From assembly GCF_900070365.1 (NCBI RefSeq), contig NZ_LN850107.1, positions 2,976,001-3,040,000 on the forward strand: DNA of 64,000 nt, in the 5' to 3' direction. The stretch is from Alloactinosynnema sp. L-07 (GTDB lineage: Bacteria; Actinomycetota; Actinomycetes; Mycobacteriales; Pseudonocardiaceae). The notes beneath the pieces were generated by a model. It was not told where the DNA came from. It saw only the letters and a list, made by a program, of their open reading frames with translations, and made no database searches. The position numbers and the translations under genes are program-made. Shown here piece after piece: positions 1 to 8,572 of this stretch (the first letter of the stretch is position 1; every line of letters starts with the position of its first letter).

Positions 1-1707
1 CTTCACCCGCCATACCGGGCCCGGTGTCTGCGTGATCCCACTGGAGGTACGAACCTGCCAGGTGTACTGCACACCGTCCTGCAACACCCCGATCGGAACC
101 GTCCATGTCGGACTGGACTGACAACCCGAGTCCACCACGACACCAGAGTTCGCGTCCGTGCCTGTCGCGACCCGAAAGCAGTAGGACACGGCGTCACCAT
201 CGGCGTCGGTCACCGGGTTGACCGCCAGCGTCGGCGTCAGGCTCGTGCTCACCGACTGGTCGGCCGGACCCACCAACGTCGCCGCGGGCGGCGCGTTCCC
301 CGTGTCGATGTACACCGTCAACCCGAGACGCTTGTACGTCCAGATGTTCGGATCTTCGTACCCGCTGATGGAGAACCAGACGTGCGACTGGCCCCGGAAC
401 CCGTGGACGTGGCTGGTCAAGCGGGTGTCGCTGAACGACCCCGTCTGTCCGACCAGTGTGGACGCGAGGTGTGCGCCCACACCGTTGAAGTTGAACGCGG
501 TGCCGATCCATAGATTGGCGCCCCACGTCCGGTCGACCGTCGTCGCGTCGCGGATGTTGTTCACGTCGAACCGGGCGCCGATCACGTTCTTGCCCGCCAG
601 CGACGTCAGGTCCATCCGGAACAAGCCGCGCCACAAGGTGCCGTTGTGCATCGGGCTGCCGATCCGCAGCCCACCGTCGTTGTAGTAGTACGTGCCGTCG
701 GACTTGTATGAATACCACTCCGGCGTCCACAGCGTGAACGTCGGATCGACACTCACCGGGTAGGTCCGAGCCGGGTCACGCAACCAGCGCTCGTCCACCG
801 ACGCGGTAAGGATCCAGCCGTCAGCGGTGTTCTCCAAGCCGTAGGAGCCGGTGGTCACGGCGGGCGGCCGGTCAGCGGATCCGGACGAGTCCCACGCCTC
901 GACAGCTGGCATGACGATCTTCACGGCGCCGTTGGCGTCGCGCAGCTCGACGGTGCCCTGAGCGGTGACGACAGGGGTGAGGCCATCGGTGCCCAGCCTG
1001 AACCGCCAGGTTGACTTGCCCGGCGCGGGTCGACGTTTGAGCTTGATCGTCTCCTTCACCGACCCGGCTGTGACCTCGTATTCGAGGTCTGTCTCGGGCT
1101 CGACGTCGGTGTAGATGGCCCTGGAGCCATTGAGCTTGGCCTTCTTGCCCGTGGCGGCGCGCTCGAGACCGAGCGACGCACGCTTGCCGTCAACCTCGAC
1201 CGACACCAGGCGCGAGTCATCGGCGCTCTCAGCGAACGCCACGCTCAGCGGGTGAAGCCTTGCGTTGGCACGCTTCGACTTCGTGTCCGTCTCAAGTGAC
1301 ACATCGATTGGACGCCAGACTCCACTGGCGTCCTTGACGTTCAACGGCTCGGTCGACTGTTTGACGCTGCGCGTGCCATCCGGGTTTTCGTACTCCTCGG
1401 TGAACATCGACCGAGAGACCAGTTTCGAGCGGCGTGGGTCGTAGTGGCTGCGCCGCTGACCGGCCAGCGAACTGAAGTCCGCCTTGGGATCAGCGGGCGC
1501 AACTGGGTCCTGGCGAGCGGGCTCGCCCTTCAGCGGCGGAAGGCCACGCGCGTCGACGGCGGTGGACCTTGGCGGCGCCTCGGGCGAAGGCGGAATTGCG
1601 AACGCCTCGGTCGGCGTCGCGACCAGAGTGAACGCCAATGCGGCGATAGTCGCTCGCACGGCAGATCTCCGCCAGGCAGCACGAACACGGATATGACGAG
1701 AGAACAC
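1..1707 (-). CDS. Secreted RHS/DNRLRE-type surface protein, N-terminal part (3' end outside window)
   Basis: The reading frame stays open from the GTG at 1707 to the window edge (569 codons seen). The N-terminus is a long basic segment followed by a hydrophobic stretch ending TPTEAFA, which fits a signal peptide with cleavage near residue 37. After a proline-rich stretch comes the region typical of the N-termini of actinobacterial RHS/wall-associated proteins (phrases such as YPVSVDPTF, then a DNRLRE-like beta domain near residues 330-440 and an Fn3-like start near residue 470). No repeat core or toxin tip is visible, because the C-terminal part lies beyond position 1. Such proteins are exported and often carry polymorphic C-terminal toxins, but that cannot be judged here. 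A later GTG at 1659 is a possible start but would lose the basic n-region. The family assignment is moderate. Confidence 0.7.
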   Translation of the reverse strand, partial: MFSRHIRVRAAWRRSAVRATIAALAFTLVATPTEAFAIPPSPEAPPRSTAVDARGLPPLKGEPARQDPVAPADPKADFSSLAGQRRSHYDPRRSKLVSRSMFTEEYENPDGTRSVKQSTEPLNVKDASGVWRPIDVSLETDTKSKRANARLHPLSVAFAESADDSRLVSVEVDGKRASLGLERAATGKKAKLNGSRAIYTDVEPETDLEYEVTAGSVKETIKLKRRPAPGKSTWRFRLGTDGLTPVVTAQGTVELRDANGAVKIVMPAVEAWDSSGSADRPPAVTTGSYGLENTADGWILTASVDERWLRDPARTYPVSVDPTFTLWTPEWYSYKSDGTYYYNDGGLRIGSPMHNGTLWRGLFRMDLTSLAGKNVIGARFDVNNIRDATTVDRTWGANLWIGTAFNFNGVGAHLASTLVGQTGSFSDTRLTSHVHGFRGQSHVWFSISGYEDPNIWTYKRLGLTVYIDTGNAPPAATLVGPADQSVSTSLTPTLAVNPVTDADGDAVSYCFRVATGTDANSGVVVDSGCQSSPTWTVPIGVLQDGVQYTWQVRTSSGITQTPGPVWRVK

Positions 1708-1825
1708 AAAGCCCCCAGAGTGATCGACGCGAGGCTCACGCCCCGCGCACTTCGCCATCGACTAACGCCGTTGCCGCGCAGAGGCCACTCCAGCAGGAGG
1801 CCAAGCGGAGGCACCGATCAGGCAC

Positions 1826-1862
1826 TACCAGACCAGACCAGACCGTACGGTATGGTCTGGTA
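1826..1862. repeat. AGACC repeat cluster inside a 10-bp-arm inverted repeat
   Basis: Perfect arms TACCAGACCA (1826-1835) and TGGTCTGGTA (1853-1862) enclose a second perfect palindrome ACCGTACGGT (1842-1851). The left part is a tandem of the pentamer CCAGA (three copies from 1828). AGACCA/TGGTCT are half-sites of the DasR/chitinase-promoter box known from Streptomyces, so this may be a binding site for the same regulator that acts on the chitinase box at 2256. It lies about 120 bp upstream of the RHS-type gene start. The regulatory role is inference. Confidence 0.5.
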
Positions 1863-2249
1863 TAGCTTGACGTATCGGTGCAATCTCGGCAATAGGCCGA
1901 TCGGAGTCATGACGGCCTAGGAATTACTACATCCGACCTAACCGCTGCCAACAGAAGTCGGGTTGGCGGTCATGAACTGGCGGAAGCCGATCGAAGTCTT
2001 CAACGATCTTCAGCGAACCCCGTGTCGCTATGATCACTTGATTCCGCCAAATAAACGCCCTGTTGATCTCAGCGCAGGGCGGTCGGCCAACCGTACCTCG
2101 TCTTCAGGCTCTACGAACTCGTCAGCCCCGATCCGAAGCCGCCTGCCGAACTTCTTTCGAGGATCTTCGTCCGACAACCACGCCGGCGCGAGGGTGCGTT
2201 CCCAGAACTCACCCGGCCCCTTGTCTCCGGGGCTGTGAATGCTTGAGCA

Positions 2250-2278
2250 TGGACATGGACTAGACCAATTTAGATAAT
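2250..2278 (+). promoter_or_regulatory. Chitinase promoter, probably leaderless
   Basis: TGGACA (2250-2255, 5 of 6 to TTGACA), a 17-bp spacer and GATAAT (2273-2278, 5 of 6 to TATAAT). A start about 7 bases after the -10 falls on the ATG at 2285, and there is no ribosome binding site before that ATG, so a leaderless transcript is likely. Confidence 0.5.
2256..2267 (+). promoter_or_regulatory. DasR-like (dre) operator in the chitinase promoter spacer
   Basis: TGGACTAGACCA matches the core of the 12-bp chitinase box TGGTCTAGACCA at 11 of 12 positions. In Streptomyces this box is bound by the GntR regulator DasR and controls chitin/GlcNAc genes. Here it fills most of the spacer between -35 and -10, where a bound repressor would block RNA polymerase. 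The match is seen; DasR control is inference from the known system. Confidence 0.6.
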
Positions 2279-2284
2279 TGCCGC

Positions 2285-3658
2285 ATGCGGAACACTCCTG
2301 TGCGATCGAGGTCTGTGAAATCCCAGTTTTCGGCCATCGCGGCGGTTGTCGGTGTCGCTGTCGCGGTGGGGACTGTGTTGGTGGTCGAGAGCAACGGACT
2401 TGCCTCGGCCGCGCCTACCGTTGTCCTGGCTGCCTGTAACGCCCCTGCCTGGGCCGAAGGCACCACGTACGCGGCCGGGGCCGAGGTGACCTATGCGGGC
2501 AGGCTGTACAGCGCCAAGGTGGCCCATACCGCGTGGCGCGGTACCGGGTGGAACCCGGTCGCCGCGCCGTCGTTGTGGACGGATGTGCGTGCTTGTGACG
2601 GGGCTCCGCCCACGACGACCACAACCACGCAGCCGACGACTACTCAACCCACTACCACGCAACCGACAACCACCCAACCCACGACCGAGCCGCCCGGCGG
2701 GGACAGCTGCGCGGTGAAGTCGAAGCCCGCGGGGAAAGTCCTTGTCGGCTACTGGGAGAACTGGGATGGCGCGGCGAACGGCGTGCATCCTCCGTTCGGG
2801 TGGACGCCCATCGCCAACCCGGTGATCTCGCAACACGGCTACAACGTGCTCAACGCCGCGTTCCCGGTGATTCGCTCCGACGGGACCGCGCTGTGGGAGG
2901 ACGGGATGGACAGCACCGTCAAGGTCGCGACGCCCGCGGCGATGTGTCAGGCCAAGGCGGCGGGCCAGACGATCCTGATGTCGATCGGCGGCGCGGCGGC
3001 GGGGATCGACCTCAATTCGTCGACGGTCGCCGACCGGTTCGTCGCCACGATCGTGCCGATCCTGAAGAAGTACAACTTCGACGGGATCGACATCGACATC
3101 GAGACCGGGCTCACGGGCTCGGGCAATATCAGCCAACCTTCGGCATCGCAGGCCAATCTGATCCGCATCATCGACGGTGTGCTCGCGCAGATGCCGTCGA
3201 ACTTCGGGCTGACCATGGCCCCCGAGACCGCGTACGTCACCGGCGGAAGCGTCACCTACGGCTCGATCTGGGGTGCGTACCTGCCGATCATCAAGAAATA
3301 CGCGGACAACGGCAGGCTTTGGTGGCTGAACATGCAGTACTACAACGGAAGCATGTACGGCTGCGCGGGCGACTCCTACCAGGCCGCCACCGTGCAGGGC
3401 TTCGTCAAGCAGACCGAGTGCCTCAACCAGGGCTTGGTCATCCAGGGCACCACGATCCGTGTGCCCTACGACAAGCAGGTCCCAGGCCTACCCGCCCAGC
3501 CGGGCGCGGGCGGCGGATACATGTCACCGGCCACAGTCGCCCAGGCATGGAACAGCTTCGGCGGCGGACTCAAGGGCCTGATGACGTGGTCACTCAACTG
3601 GGACGGCGCAAAGAACTGGACCTTCGGCAACAACGTGAAGGCGCTGCAGGGCCGTTAG
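2285..3658 (+). CDS. Secreted chitinase, CBM5/12 plus GH18
   Basis: The 457-residue protein hydrolyses beta-1,4 bonds of chitin outside the cell. Residues 1-45 form a signal peptide (hydrophobic core ending ASAAP). Residues 48-100 are a small carbohydrate-binding module (AxAWAxGxxYxxGxxVxYxGxxYxA type, CBM5/12). Residues 107-135 are a Thr/Pro/Gln linker with the unit TTQP repeated. Residues 145-455 are a GH18 barrel with SIGG near 239 and the catalytic DGIDIDIE, whose acid is Glu273. The layout is that of Streptomyces ChiC/ChiA-type enzymes. The ATG at 2285 is chosen because a good promoter places the transcript start there; GTG codons at residues 6 and 11 are alternatives. The gene is alone, with a DasR-like box in its promoter. 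Confidence 0.93.
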   Translation: MRNTPVRSRSVKSQFSAIAAVVGVAVAVGTVLVVESNGLASAAPTVVLAACNAPAWAEGTTYAAGAEVTYAGRLYSAKVAHTAWRGTGWNPVAAPSLWTDVRACDGAPPTTTTTTQPTTTQPTTTQPTTTQPTTEPPGGDSCAVKSKPAGKVLVGYWENWDGAANGVHPPFGWTPIANPVISQHGYNVLNAAFPVIRSDGTALWEDGMDSTVKVATPAAMCQAKAAGQTILMSIGGAAAGIDLNSSTVADRFVATIVPILKKYNFDGIDIDIETGLTGSGNISQPSASQANLIRIIDGVLAQMPSNFGLTMAPETAYVTGGSVTYGSIWGAYLPIIKKYADNGRLWWLNMQYYNGSMYGCAGDSYQAATVQGFVKQTECLNQGLVIQGTTIRVPYDKQVPGLPAQPGAGGGYMSPATVAQAWNSFGGGLKGLMTWSLNWDGAKNWTFGNNVKALQGR

Positions 3659-3694
3659 TCCCCTAGCGGCGGAGTGCAGGTCGCGGCGGGCGGG

Positions 3695-4078
3695 CTACCG
3701 GGCGGCGGCGAGGAGGAGTGCGGTGTCGGCCACCTGTTCAAAGTGGACGATGCCGTCGCGGACGCGCCAGATGTGGGTGAAGCGGACCACCAGGGGCTTG
3801 CCGGTCGCGGTGTGGGTGGCGGTGTAGTTTCCGATCGCCACGACTGTGGTGTCGCCGTCGACGAAGTCGTCCACGCCGGCCCGGAAATCGGTCCACTCCG
3901 CGCCGATTCGGGCGAACACGCCCGCGACGACGGCGTCTGGGCCGGTGTAGACGCCCGCGTACGCGGAGCCCGCTGCCTCGGTCCAGGTGCTCGCCGCCGA
4001 CAGGGGGGCCAGCATGCCGGGTAGGTCGCCCGCCGCCGAAGCCGCGTAATGGGACCGGACGGTGTCGTAGAGCGGCAT
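3695..4078 (-). CDS. SnoaL/NTF2-like small protein
   Basis: A 127-residue protein of the NTF2/SnoaL fold, a cone-shaped fold used by small hydrolases, isomerases and binding proteins. The sequence shows the usual family pattern: a Tyr-rich helical start (YDTVRSHYAA), a central Trp/Phe stretch and a closing strand RFTHIWRVRDGIVHFEQVAD. The ATG at 4078 has a ribosome binding site GAGGA six bases upstream; a GTG at 4090 would overlap the MoaF stop but has none. It is the last gene of the leftward homoprotocatechuate operon, directly behind moaF, so it may act on a pathway intermediate. The substrate is unknown. Confidence 0.75.
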   Translation of the reverse strand: MPLYDTVRSHYAASAAGDLPGMLAPLSAASTWTEAAGSAYAGVYTGPDAVVAGVFARIGAEWTDFRAGVDDFVDGDTTVVAIGNYTATHTATGKPLVVRFTHIWRVRDGIVHFEQVADTALLLAAAR

Positions 4079-4086
4079 GGAGATCC

Positions 4087-4818
4087 TCACACTGGTTGGG
4101 TGTCGGGGTAGGCGACGCGGCCGAGGGCGGTGATGTTGGCGCCGCCGGGGGCGTTGCGGACGGTGCCGTCGGCGCCGAGGCCGAAGAAGACGCCGGTGGT
4201 GCGCATGGCGTCGAGGTCGTAGAGCCAGACGGTGGCGACGGGGATGCGGAACTCGCGGAAGGTGAACACGTAGAGGCCACCGCCGAGGGTGTAGGCGGTG
4301 GCGAGGTCGACGTCACCGTGGCCGCGTTGCTCGCCGACGAGGCACTGCCAGGCGTAGCGCTGCGAGCTGAGGTAGACGTGCTCGTAGAGGTGGTTCGGGC
4401 TGTAGCGGTACAGCGCGCGCCAGCCGATGAGGTCGCGGGTGGGCGCGGGCGCGGCGCCGATGACCTCGTGGCCGTCGAGGGTCCCGGGCTGGAAGGTCTG
4501 CGCGACGCGCGGGGTGCCAGGGGTGTCCTCGTCGGCGATGGTGGAGACGACCGTCAGCGTCCGCCCGGTGGTGGTGTCGACCACCAGGACCTCGGCGCGG
4601 TGCGGGGTGGACGCGAACGTCCGGTCCACGAAGTACACACCGGGCGCGCCCTCGACGGCGTCGTACCGGTCCTCGACACCGTCCTCGGCGGCCGTGGCCG
4701 CGCCGAACTCGATCACGCGGCCGTCCACCGACCACACCGTGCCGTCCAACGACACCGACGGCAGGCGGTTGCCGTCGATCCCGGCGGCGAAGTCGTCCAC
4801 GGCTTTCCACTCGGACAT
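4087..4818 (-). CDS. moaF: MoaF-family protein (monoamine regulon type)
   Basis: This 243-residue protein has the two-part MoaF architecture: an N-terminal lipocalin-like half with DGRVIEF and VYFVDRTF, and a C-terminal half with YLSSQRYAWQCLVG and FFGLGADG. In Klebsiella, moaE and moaF belong to the tyramine-induced monoamine regulon together with tyramine oxidase; the biochemical role of MoaF is not established. The ATG at 4818 has a strong ribosome binding site AGGAGGA. The SDR ahead of it corresponds to the MoaE position, so gene order supports the assignment. Its presence here with amine oxidase and hpa genes is strong context for aromatic amine breakdown. Confidence 0.8.
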   Translation of the reverse strand: MSEWKAVDDFAAGIDGNRLPSVSLDGTVWSVDGRVIEFGAATAAEDGVEDRYDAVEGAPGVYFVDRTFASTPHRAEVLVVDTTTGRTLTVVSTIADEDTPGTPRVAQTFQPGTLDGHEVIGAAPAPTRDLIGWRALYRYSPNHLYEHVYLSSQRYAWQCLVGEQRGHGDVDLATAYTLGGGLYVFTFREFRIPVATVWLYDLDAMRTTGVFFGLGADGTVRNAPGGANITALGRVAYPDTQPV

Positions 4819-4828
4819 CAGGGTCCTC

Positions 4829-5620
4829 CTAGACCAGGTCGATGGTGGGCAGGTCGACGGCGCTGGCGCCCGCGTCGGCGGTGACCACGGCGCCGGAGAC
4901 GATGGCGGCGTCGGCCGAGGCGAGGAACGCGATGACGGCGGCCACCTCGTCGGCCGTCGCCGGGCGGCCCAGCGGGGTGTTGCGGGTGACCAGGGCGTAG
5001 GCGGCCTCGCGGTCGAGACCGGCGCAGGCGGCCAGGCCGTCCATCTGTTCGTCGGCCATGGCGGTGCGGACCCAGCCGGGGCAGACGGTGTTGGCCCGCA
5101 CACCGTGCCTGCCGTAGTCGCGGGCGATCGAGCGGGCCAGCCCGACCAGCGCGTGCTTCGTGGCGGTGTACCCGGCCACGGCCGGCCCGGCGAACAGCCC
5201 GGCCAGCGACGACACCAGCACCACCGACCCGCCGCCGTCGACCAGACCGGGGACGGCGGCGCGTACGGTCGCGAACGCGGTGGTCAGGTTGGCCGAGAGG
5301 GCGAGGTCCCAGTCGGCGAGCGAGGTCTCCCCCACCGCGCCGAGCCCGTGTCCGCCCGCGTTGGCGACGACCACGTCGACCCGGCCGAACCGCTCCCCCG
5401 CCGCCGCGACCACCTCGGCCATGGCGTCCGGGTCGGCGGCGTCGGCGGGCACGGCCAGCGCGCGGTCGCCGATGGCGGCCGCGACTTCGGTGAGAGGGCC
5501 GGGGCGGCGGCCGGTGAGGACGACCGCCGCGCCCTCCTCGGCGAGGCGGCGGGCCGTGGCGGCGCCGATGCCGGTGCCCGCGCCGGTGATCAGCGCGACG
5601 CGGCCGGTGAAGCGGGTCAT
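4829..5620 (-). CDS. Short-chain dehydrogenase (MoaE position)
   Basis: A classical SDR of 263 residues that would reduce or oxidise a small alcohol/carbonyl with NAD(P). Seen motifs: GAGTGIG near residue 14 (cofactor), NAG near 88, catalytic Ser in LVSSLAG and Tyr-Lys in YTATK near 155. The ATG at 5620 overlaps the upstream stop by ATGA and has GGAG seven bases before it. It sits directly ahead of moaF, as moaE does in Klebsiella, so an equivalent role is likely. The real substrate is unknown. Confidence 0.85.
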   Translation of the reverse strand: MTRFTGRVALITGAGTGIGAATARRLAEEGAAVVLTGRRPGPLTEVAAAIGDRALAVPADAADPDAMAEVVAAAGERFGRVDVVVANAGGHGLGAVGETSLADWDLALSANLTTAFATVRAAVPGLVDGGGSVVLVSSLAGLFAGPAVAGYTATKHALVGLARSIARDYGRHGVRANTVCPGWVRTAMADEQMDGLAACAGLDREAAYALVTRNTPLGRPATADEVAAVIAFLASADAAIVSGAVVTADAGASAVDLPTIDLV

Positions 5621-6177
5621 GGGGTGGCTCCGGCGAGACGGGCGACGGCCGCCGCCGTGGCGGCGAGGTCGGCTGGGCAGCGGGTGACGACCGCGGTGAG
5701 GCGGTCGGTTCCCGAGGACAGGGCCTGCGCGCCCGCCGAGGCCGCGGCGCGGGCCGGGTTGTGCGCGCACACCGGGATGACCGCGAGGACCCGGGTCGCC
5801 GGGGTGTGGAGGACGGCGCGCAGGGCGTAGAAGGCGGTGTCGAGGATGTCGGCGAGCGGGGTGTGCCAGTCGTGGTCGGACAGCTCGGCCGCGTTGGCGG
5901 GCTGACACGGCCGGGAGCTGGTGGTGACCACGACGTCGAGGCGGCCGTAGTGGGCGTGGACGGACTTGATGGCGGCTTCGAGCTGGGCGGGGTCGGCCGG
6001 GTCGGCCTTGACGGCCATGGCCCGGTGCAGCGCGCCCGCGGTGACCTCGGCGCCGGTCCCCTCGACGTCGAGGGCGGCGACGAGGGCGCCGAGGGCGTCG
6101 AGGCGGTGTGCCACGGCCGCCCCGACGCCCGTCCCGGCGCCGGTCACCATGGCGACCGTGCCCAGCAGGGTGGTCAT
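5617..6177 (-). CDS. Degenerate SDR-like protein, probably non-catalytic
   Basis: A 186-residue protein beginning like an SDR (TLLGTVAMVTGAGTGVG) but then decaying: the NAG motif is replaced by TTS, and no Ser-Tyr-Lys triad follows (the place of YxxxK reads HNPARAAASAG). It is about 60 residues shorter than active SDRs. It is nevertheless open, overlaps both neighbours by 4 bases and uses the same codon style, so it seems maintained. It may be a partner subunit of the adjacent intact SDR or a scaffold. This is inference. Confidence 0.75.
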   Translation of the reverse strand: MTTLLGTVAMVTGAGTGVGAAVAHRLDALGALVAALDVEGTGAEVTAGALHRAMAVKADPADPAQLEAAIKSVHAHYGRLDVVVTTSSRPCQPANAAELSDHDWHTPLADILDTAFYALRAVLHTPATRVLAVIPVCAHNPARAAASAGAQALSSGTDRLTAVVTRCPADLAATAAAVARLAGATP

Positions 6178-7643
6178 GCGCCGAAACGCGGGGGTGTCAG
6201 GTCGTCGACGGCGACGTGGATGGCGCGCAGGTCGCTGTAGAAGTCGACGCTGTGCGGGCCGCCCTCACGGCCGACGCCGCTGGCCTTGATGCCGCCGAAC
6301 GGGGTGCGCAGGTCGCGGACGTTGTGCGAGTTGACCCAGACCATGCCTGCGTCGATCGCCCGCGCGACCCGGTGGCCCCGGCTGAGGTCGGCGGTCCACA
6401 CGTACGCGGCCAGGCCGTACTTGGTGGCGTTGGCCAGCGTCACCGCCTCGGCTTCGGTGTCGAACGGGGTCACGCAGACGACCGGGCCGAAGATCTCCTC
6501 CTGGAAGATCCGCGCGTCGGGCGCGACGTCGGCGAAGACCGTGGGCCGCAGGAAGGTCCCGCCGGGCAGGCCGTCGGGGCGGGTGCCGCCCGCGACGAGG
6601 CGGGCCTCGGCGCGGCCGATCTCGACGTACTCCATGACCCTGGCGTGGTGCTCGGGGTGGATGAGGGCGCCGACCTCGGTGGCCGGGTCCGACGGCGGTC
6701 CGACCTTGACCGCGTCGGCGCGGGCGGCGAGGCGGGCGACGAACTCCTCGTAGACCGGCCGTTCGACCAGCACGCGCGAGGACGCGGTGCAGCGTTCGCC
6801 GTTGAGGCTGAACACGCCGAACACGGCGGCGTCGAGGGCACGGTCGAGGTCGGCGTCGGCGAAGACCACGCAGGGGGACTTGCCGCCGAGCTCCATCGAC
6901 ACCTCCTTGAGGTGCGCGGCCGCGGTGCGCATGATGATCTGCCCGGTGCCCGACTCGCCGGTGAACGACAGCCTCGGCACGTCCGGGTGCGCCACGAGCG
7001 CGGCCCCGGCCTCCTCGCCGATGCCGTGCACCATGTTGAACACGCCCGCCGGGACCCCGGCCTCGGCCATCACCTCGGGCAGCAGCGACGCCGACAGCGG
7101 CGACCACTCGGCGGGCTTGAGCACGACAGCGCACCCGGCGGCGAGGCTGGGCGCCAGCTTCCAGGTCTCCAGCATGAACGGCGTATTCCACGGCGTGATC
7201 AGCCCGGCGACCCCGGCGGGCTGGCGCACGACGTAGTTGACCTGCTTGCCGCCCACGAGGAACGCGTCCTCGTGCTGGGCGACGATCACGTCGGCGAAGT
7301 AGCGGAAGTTCTCCGCCGCGCGGTGCGCCTGGCCCTTGGCCTGGGTGATGGGCAGGCCGGTGTCGTGGGACTCCATCCTGGCCAGAGTGTCGGCGCGGTC
7401 CTCGATCGCGTCGGCGATCCGCACGAGCACCGTGGCCCGCTCCCGGGCGGAGAGCCCGGTCCATGGGCCGTCGGTGAACGCCCGGCGGGCGGCCGCGACG
7501 GCGAGCGCGATGTCCTCGGCCTGGCCCGCGGCGCAGCGGGCGTACTCGGTGCCGGTGACCGGGTCGGACACGCCGAAGGTGGCACCGGAGACGCTGGGGA
7601 CGTCCTTGCCGTCGATGTGGTGGAGCAGTTCGTCGGTGATCAT
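6174..7643 (-). CDS. hpaE: 5-carboxymethyl-2-hydroxymuconate semialdehyde dehydrogenase (HpaE)
   Basis: An NAD-dependent aldehyde dehydrogenase of 489 residues, full length for the family. The catalytic Cys lies in NGERCTASSR, the general base Glu in MELGGKSP, and the Asn of the oxyanion hole in ITPWNTPFMLETWKLAP, a phrase very typical of HpaE. In the homoprotocatechuate pathway it oxidises the ring-cleavage semialdehyde made by HpaD. Its place three genes after hpaD in one overlapping operon supports this. Other hydroxymuconic semialdehyde dehydrogenases cannot be excluded from sequence alone. Confidence 0.88.
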   Translation of the reverse strand: MITDELLHHIDGKDVPSVSGATFGVSDPVTGTEYARCAAGQAEDIALAVAAARRAFTDGPWTGLSARERATVLVRIADAIEDRADTLARMESHDTGLPITQAKGQAHRAAENFRYFADVIVAQHEDAFLVGGKQVNYVVRQPAGVAGLITPWNTPFMLETWKLAPSLAAGCAVVLKPAEWSPLSASLLPEVMAEAGVPAGVFNMVHGIGEEAGAALVAHPDVPRLSFTGESGTGQIIMRTAAAHLKEVSMELGGKSPCVVFADADLDRALDAAVFGVFSLNGERCTASSRVLVERPVYEEFVARLAARADAVKVGPPSDPATEVGALIHPEHHARVMEYVEIGRAEARLVAGGTRPDGLPGGTFLRPTVFADVAPDARIFQEEIFGPVVCVTPFDTEAEAVTLANATKYGLAAYVWTADLSRGHRVARAIDAGMVWVNSHNVRDLRTPFGGIKASGVGREGGPHSVDFYSDLRAIHVAVDDLTPPRFGA

Positions 7644-8572
7644 GCGGGGACTCCTGGGGGGACGAGCAGGTCGGCGGCCTTGGCGCGCAGCGCGGCGATG
7701 CGGGCCAGGCCCGCTTCGGTCGGGGGGATCAGCGGCGGGCGGACATACCCGCTGGCGATGACGCCGAGGTCGGCGAGGACGTGCTTGGCGGGCGCCGGGT
7801 TGGTCTCCACGAACAGCAGCTCCACCAGCGGGTGCAGGCGGTAGTGCAGGTCGATGGCGGCCTCGCGGTCACCGGACTCGTAGAGCTCGTACATGCGGGC
7901 CACCGCGGCGGGCGCCAGGTTGGCCAGCGCGGAGACGAACCCGCGGCCGCCGATGGCCAGCAGCGGCAGGCACAGCAGCTCGATGCCCGACCACATCAGG
8001 AAGTCGCGCCCGCACAGGTGCAGCACGTGCGAGAAGTGCTCGAAGTCCTTTGTGGTCTCTTTGATCCCGACGATGTTGTCGTGGGCCAGGCGCAGCCGCA
8101 GGACGGTCTCCGGCGCGATGTCGACGGCGGTGCGCGATGGCACGTTGTAGACGACGATCGGCAGGTCGGGGAACTCCTTCGCGACCGTGGAGTACCACTG
8201 GAACAGCCCCTCCTGAGTGGGCCTGCTGTAGTACGGGGTGATCACGAGCGCGATGTCGGCGCCGAGGTCGGCGGCGGCGCCGGTCAGCTCCAGCGTCTCG
8301 GCGAGGGTCGCGGTCCCGGTGCCGGGGAGGAACGGCAGCTCGTCGGCGGTCTCCTCGGCGACGACCTTCAGCGCCTCGACCCGCTCGGCGAGCTTCTGCG
8401 CGCCGGGCTCACCGGTCGACCCGCCGATCGAGACGCCGTGCGAGCCGGACGCGCGCTGCCAGCGCACCAGCGCGCGCAGGCTGTCGGTGTCCAGGGCGCC
8501 GTCGGCGGTGAACGGGGTGACCAGGGGGGCGATGGAGCCGCGCACGGCGGCCGGATCGGATCGGAACTTCAC
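7640..8572 (-). CDS. DapA-family class I aldolase/lyase of the hpa operon
   Basis: A 310-residue member of the dihydrodipicolinate synthase/N-acetylneuraminate lyase family. It has the Schiff-base lysine in VGIKETTKD, the Tyr of VVYNVPSRT and a GSTGE loop (GTTGE in true DapA). The GTG at 8572 overlaps the preceding stop (GTGA). Lysine synthesis genes are absent nearby; the gene is embedded between the FAH fusion and hpaE. These enzymes cleave or join pyruvate to aldehydes, so a likely job is cleaving 4-hydroxy-2-oxoheptanedioate to pyruvate and succinate semialdehyde, in place of the class II aldolase HpaI, which is not present. That replacement is inference. Confidence 0.82.
   Translation of the reverse strand: MKFRSDPAAVRGSIAPLVTPFTADGALDTDSLRALVRWQRASGSHGVSIGGSTGEPGAQKLAERVEALKVVAEETADELPFLPGTGTATLAETLELTGAAADLGADIALVITPYYSRPTQEGLFQWYSTVAKEFPDLPIVVYNVPSRTAVDIAPETVLRLRLAHDNIVGIKETTKDFEHFSHVLHLCGRDFLMWSGIELLCLPLLAIGGRGFVSALANLAPAAVARMYELYESGDREAAIDLHYRLHPLVELLFVETNPAPAKHVLADLGVIASGYVRPPLIPPTEAGLARIAALRAKAADLLVPPGVPA

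Larger units (their letters stand above)
1708..2284. other. 577-bp intergenic region between divergent secreted-protein genes
   Basis: No convincing gene is seen. Short open frames here lack ribosome binding sites and family resemblance. The base composition is lower in GC than the neighbours, with stretches such as the one near 2260-2280. It holds a repeat/palindrome of AGACC units (1826-1862) and, at its right end, the chitinase promoter with a DasR-like box. Confidence 0.6.

Noticed and set aside
1963..2263. Two short open frames between the RHS-type gene and the chitinase
   Set aside because: No ribosome binding site, no recognisable sequence, lower-GC composition and a promoter at their end.
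4824..4835. DasR-like sequence TCCTAGACCAGG near the end of the SDR gene
   Set aside because: It is the SDR stop codon plus the moaF ribosome binding site; a poor match in coding DNA.
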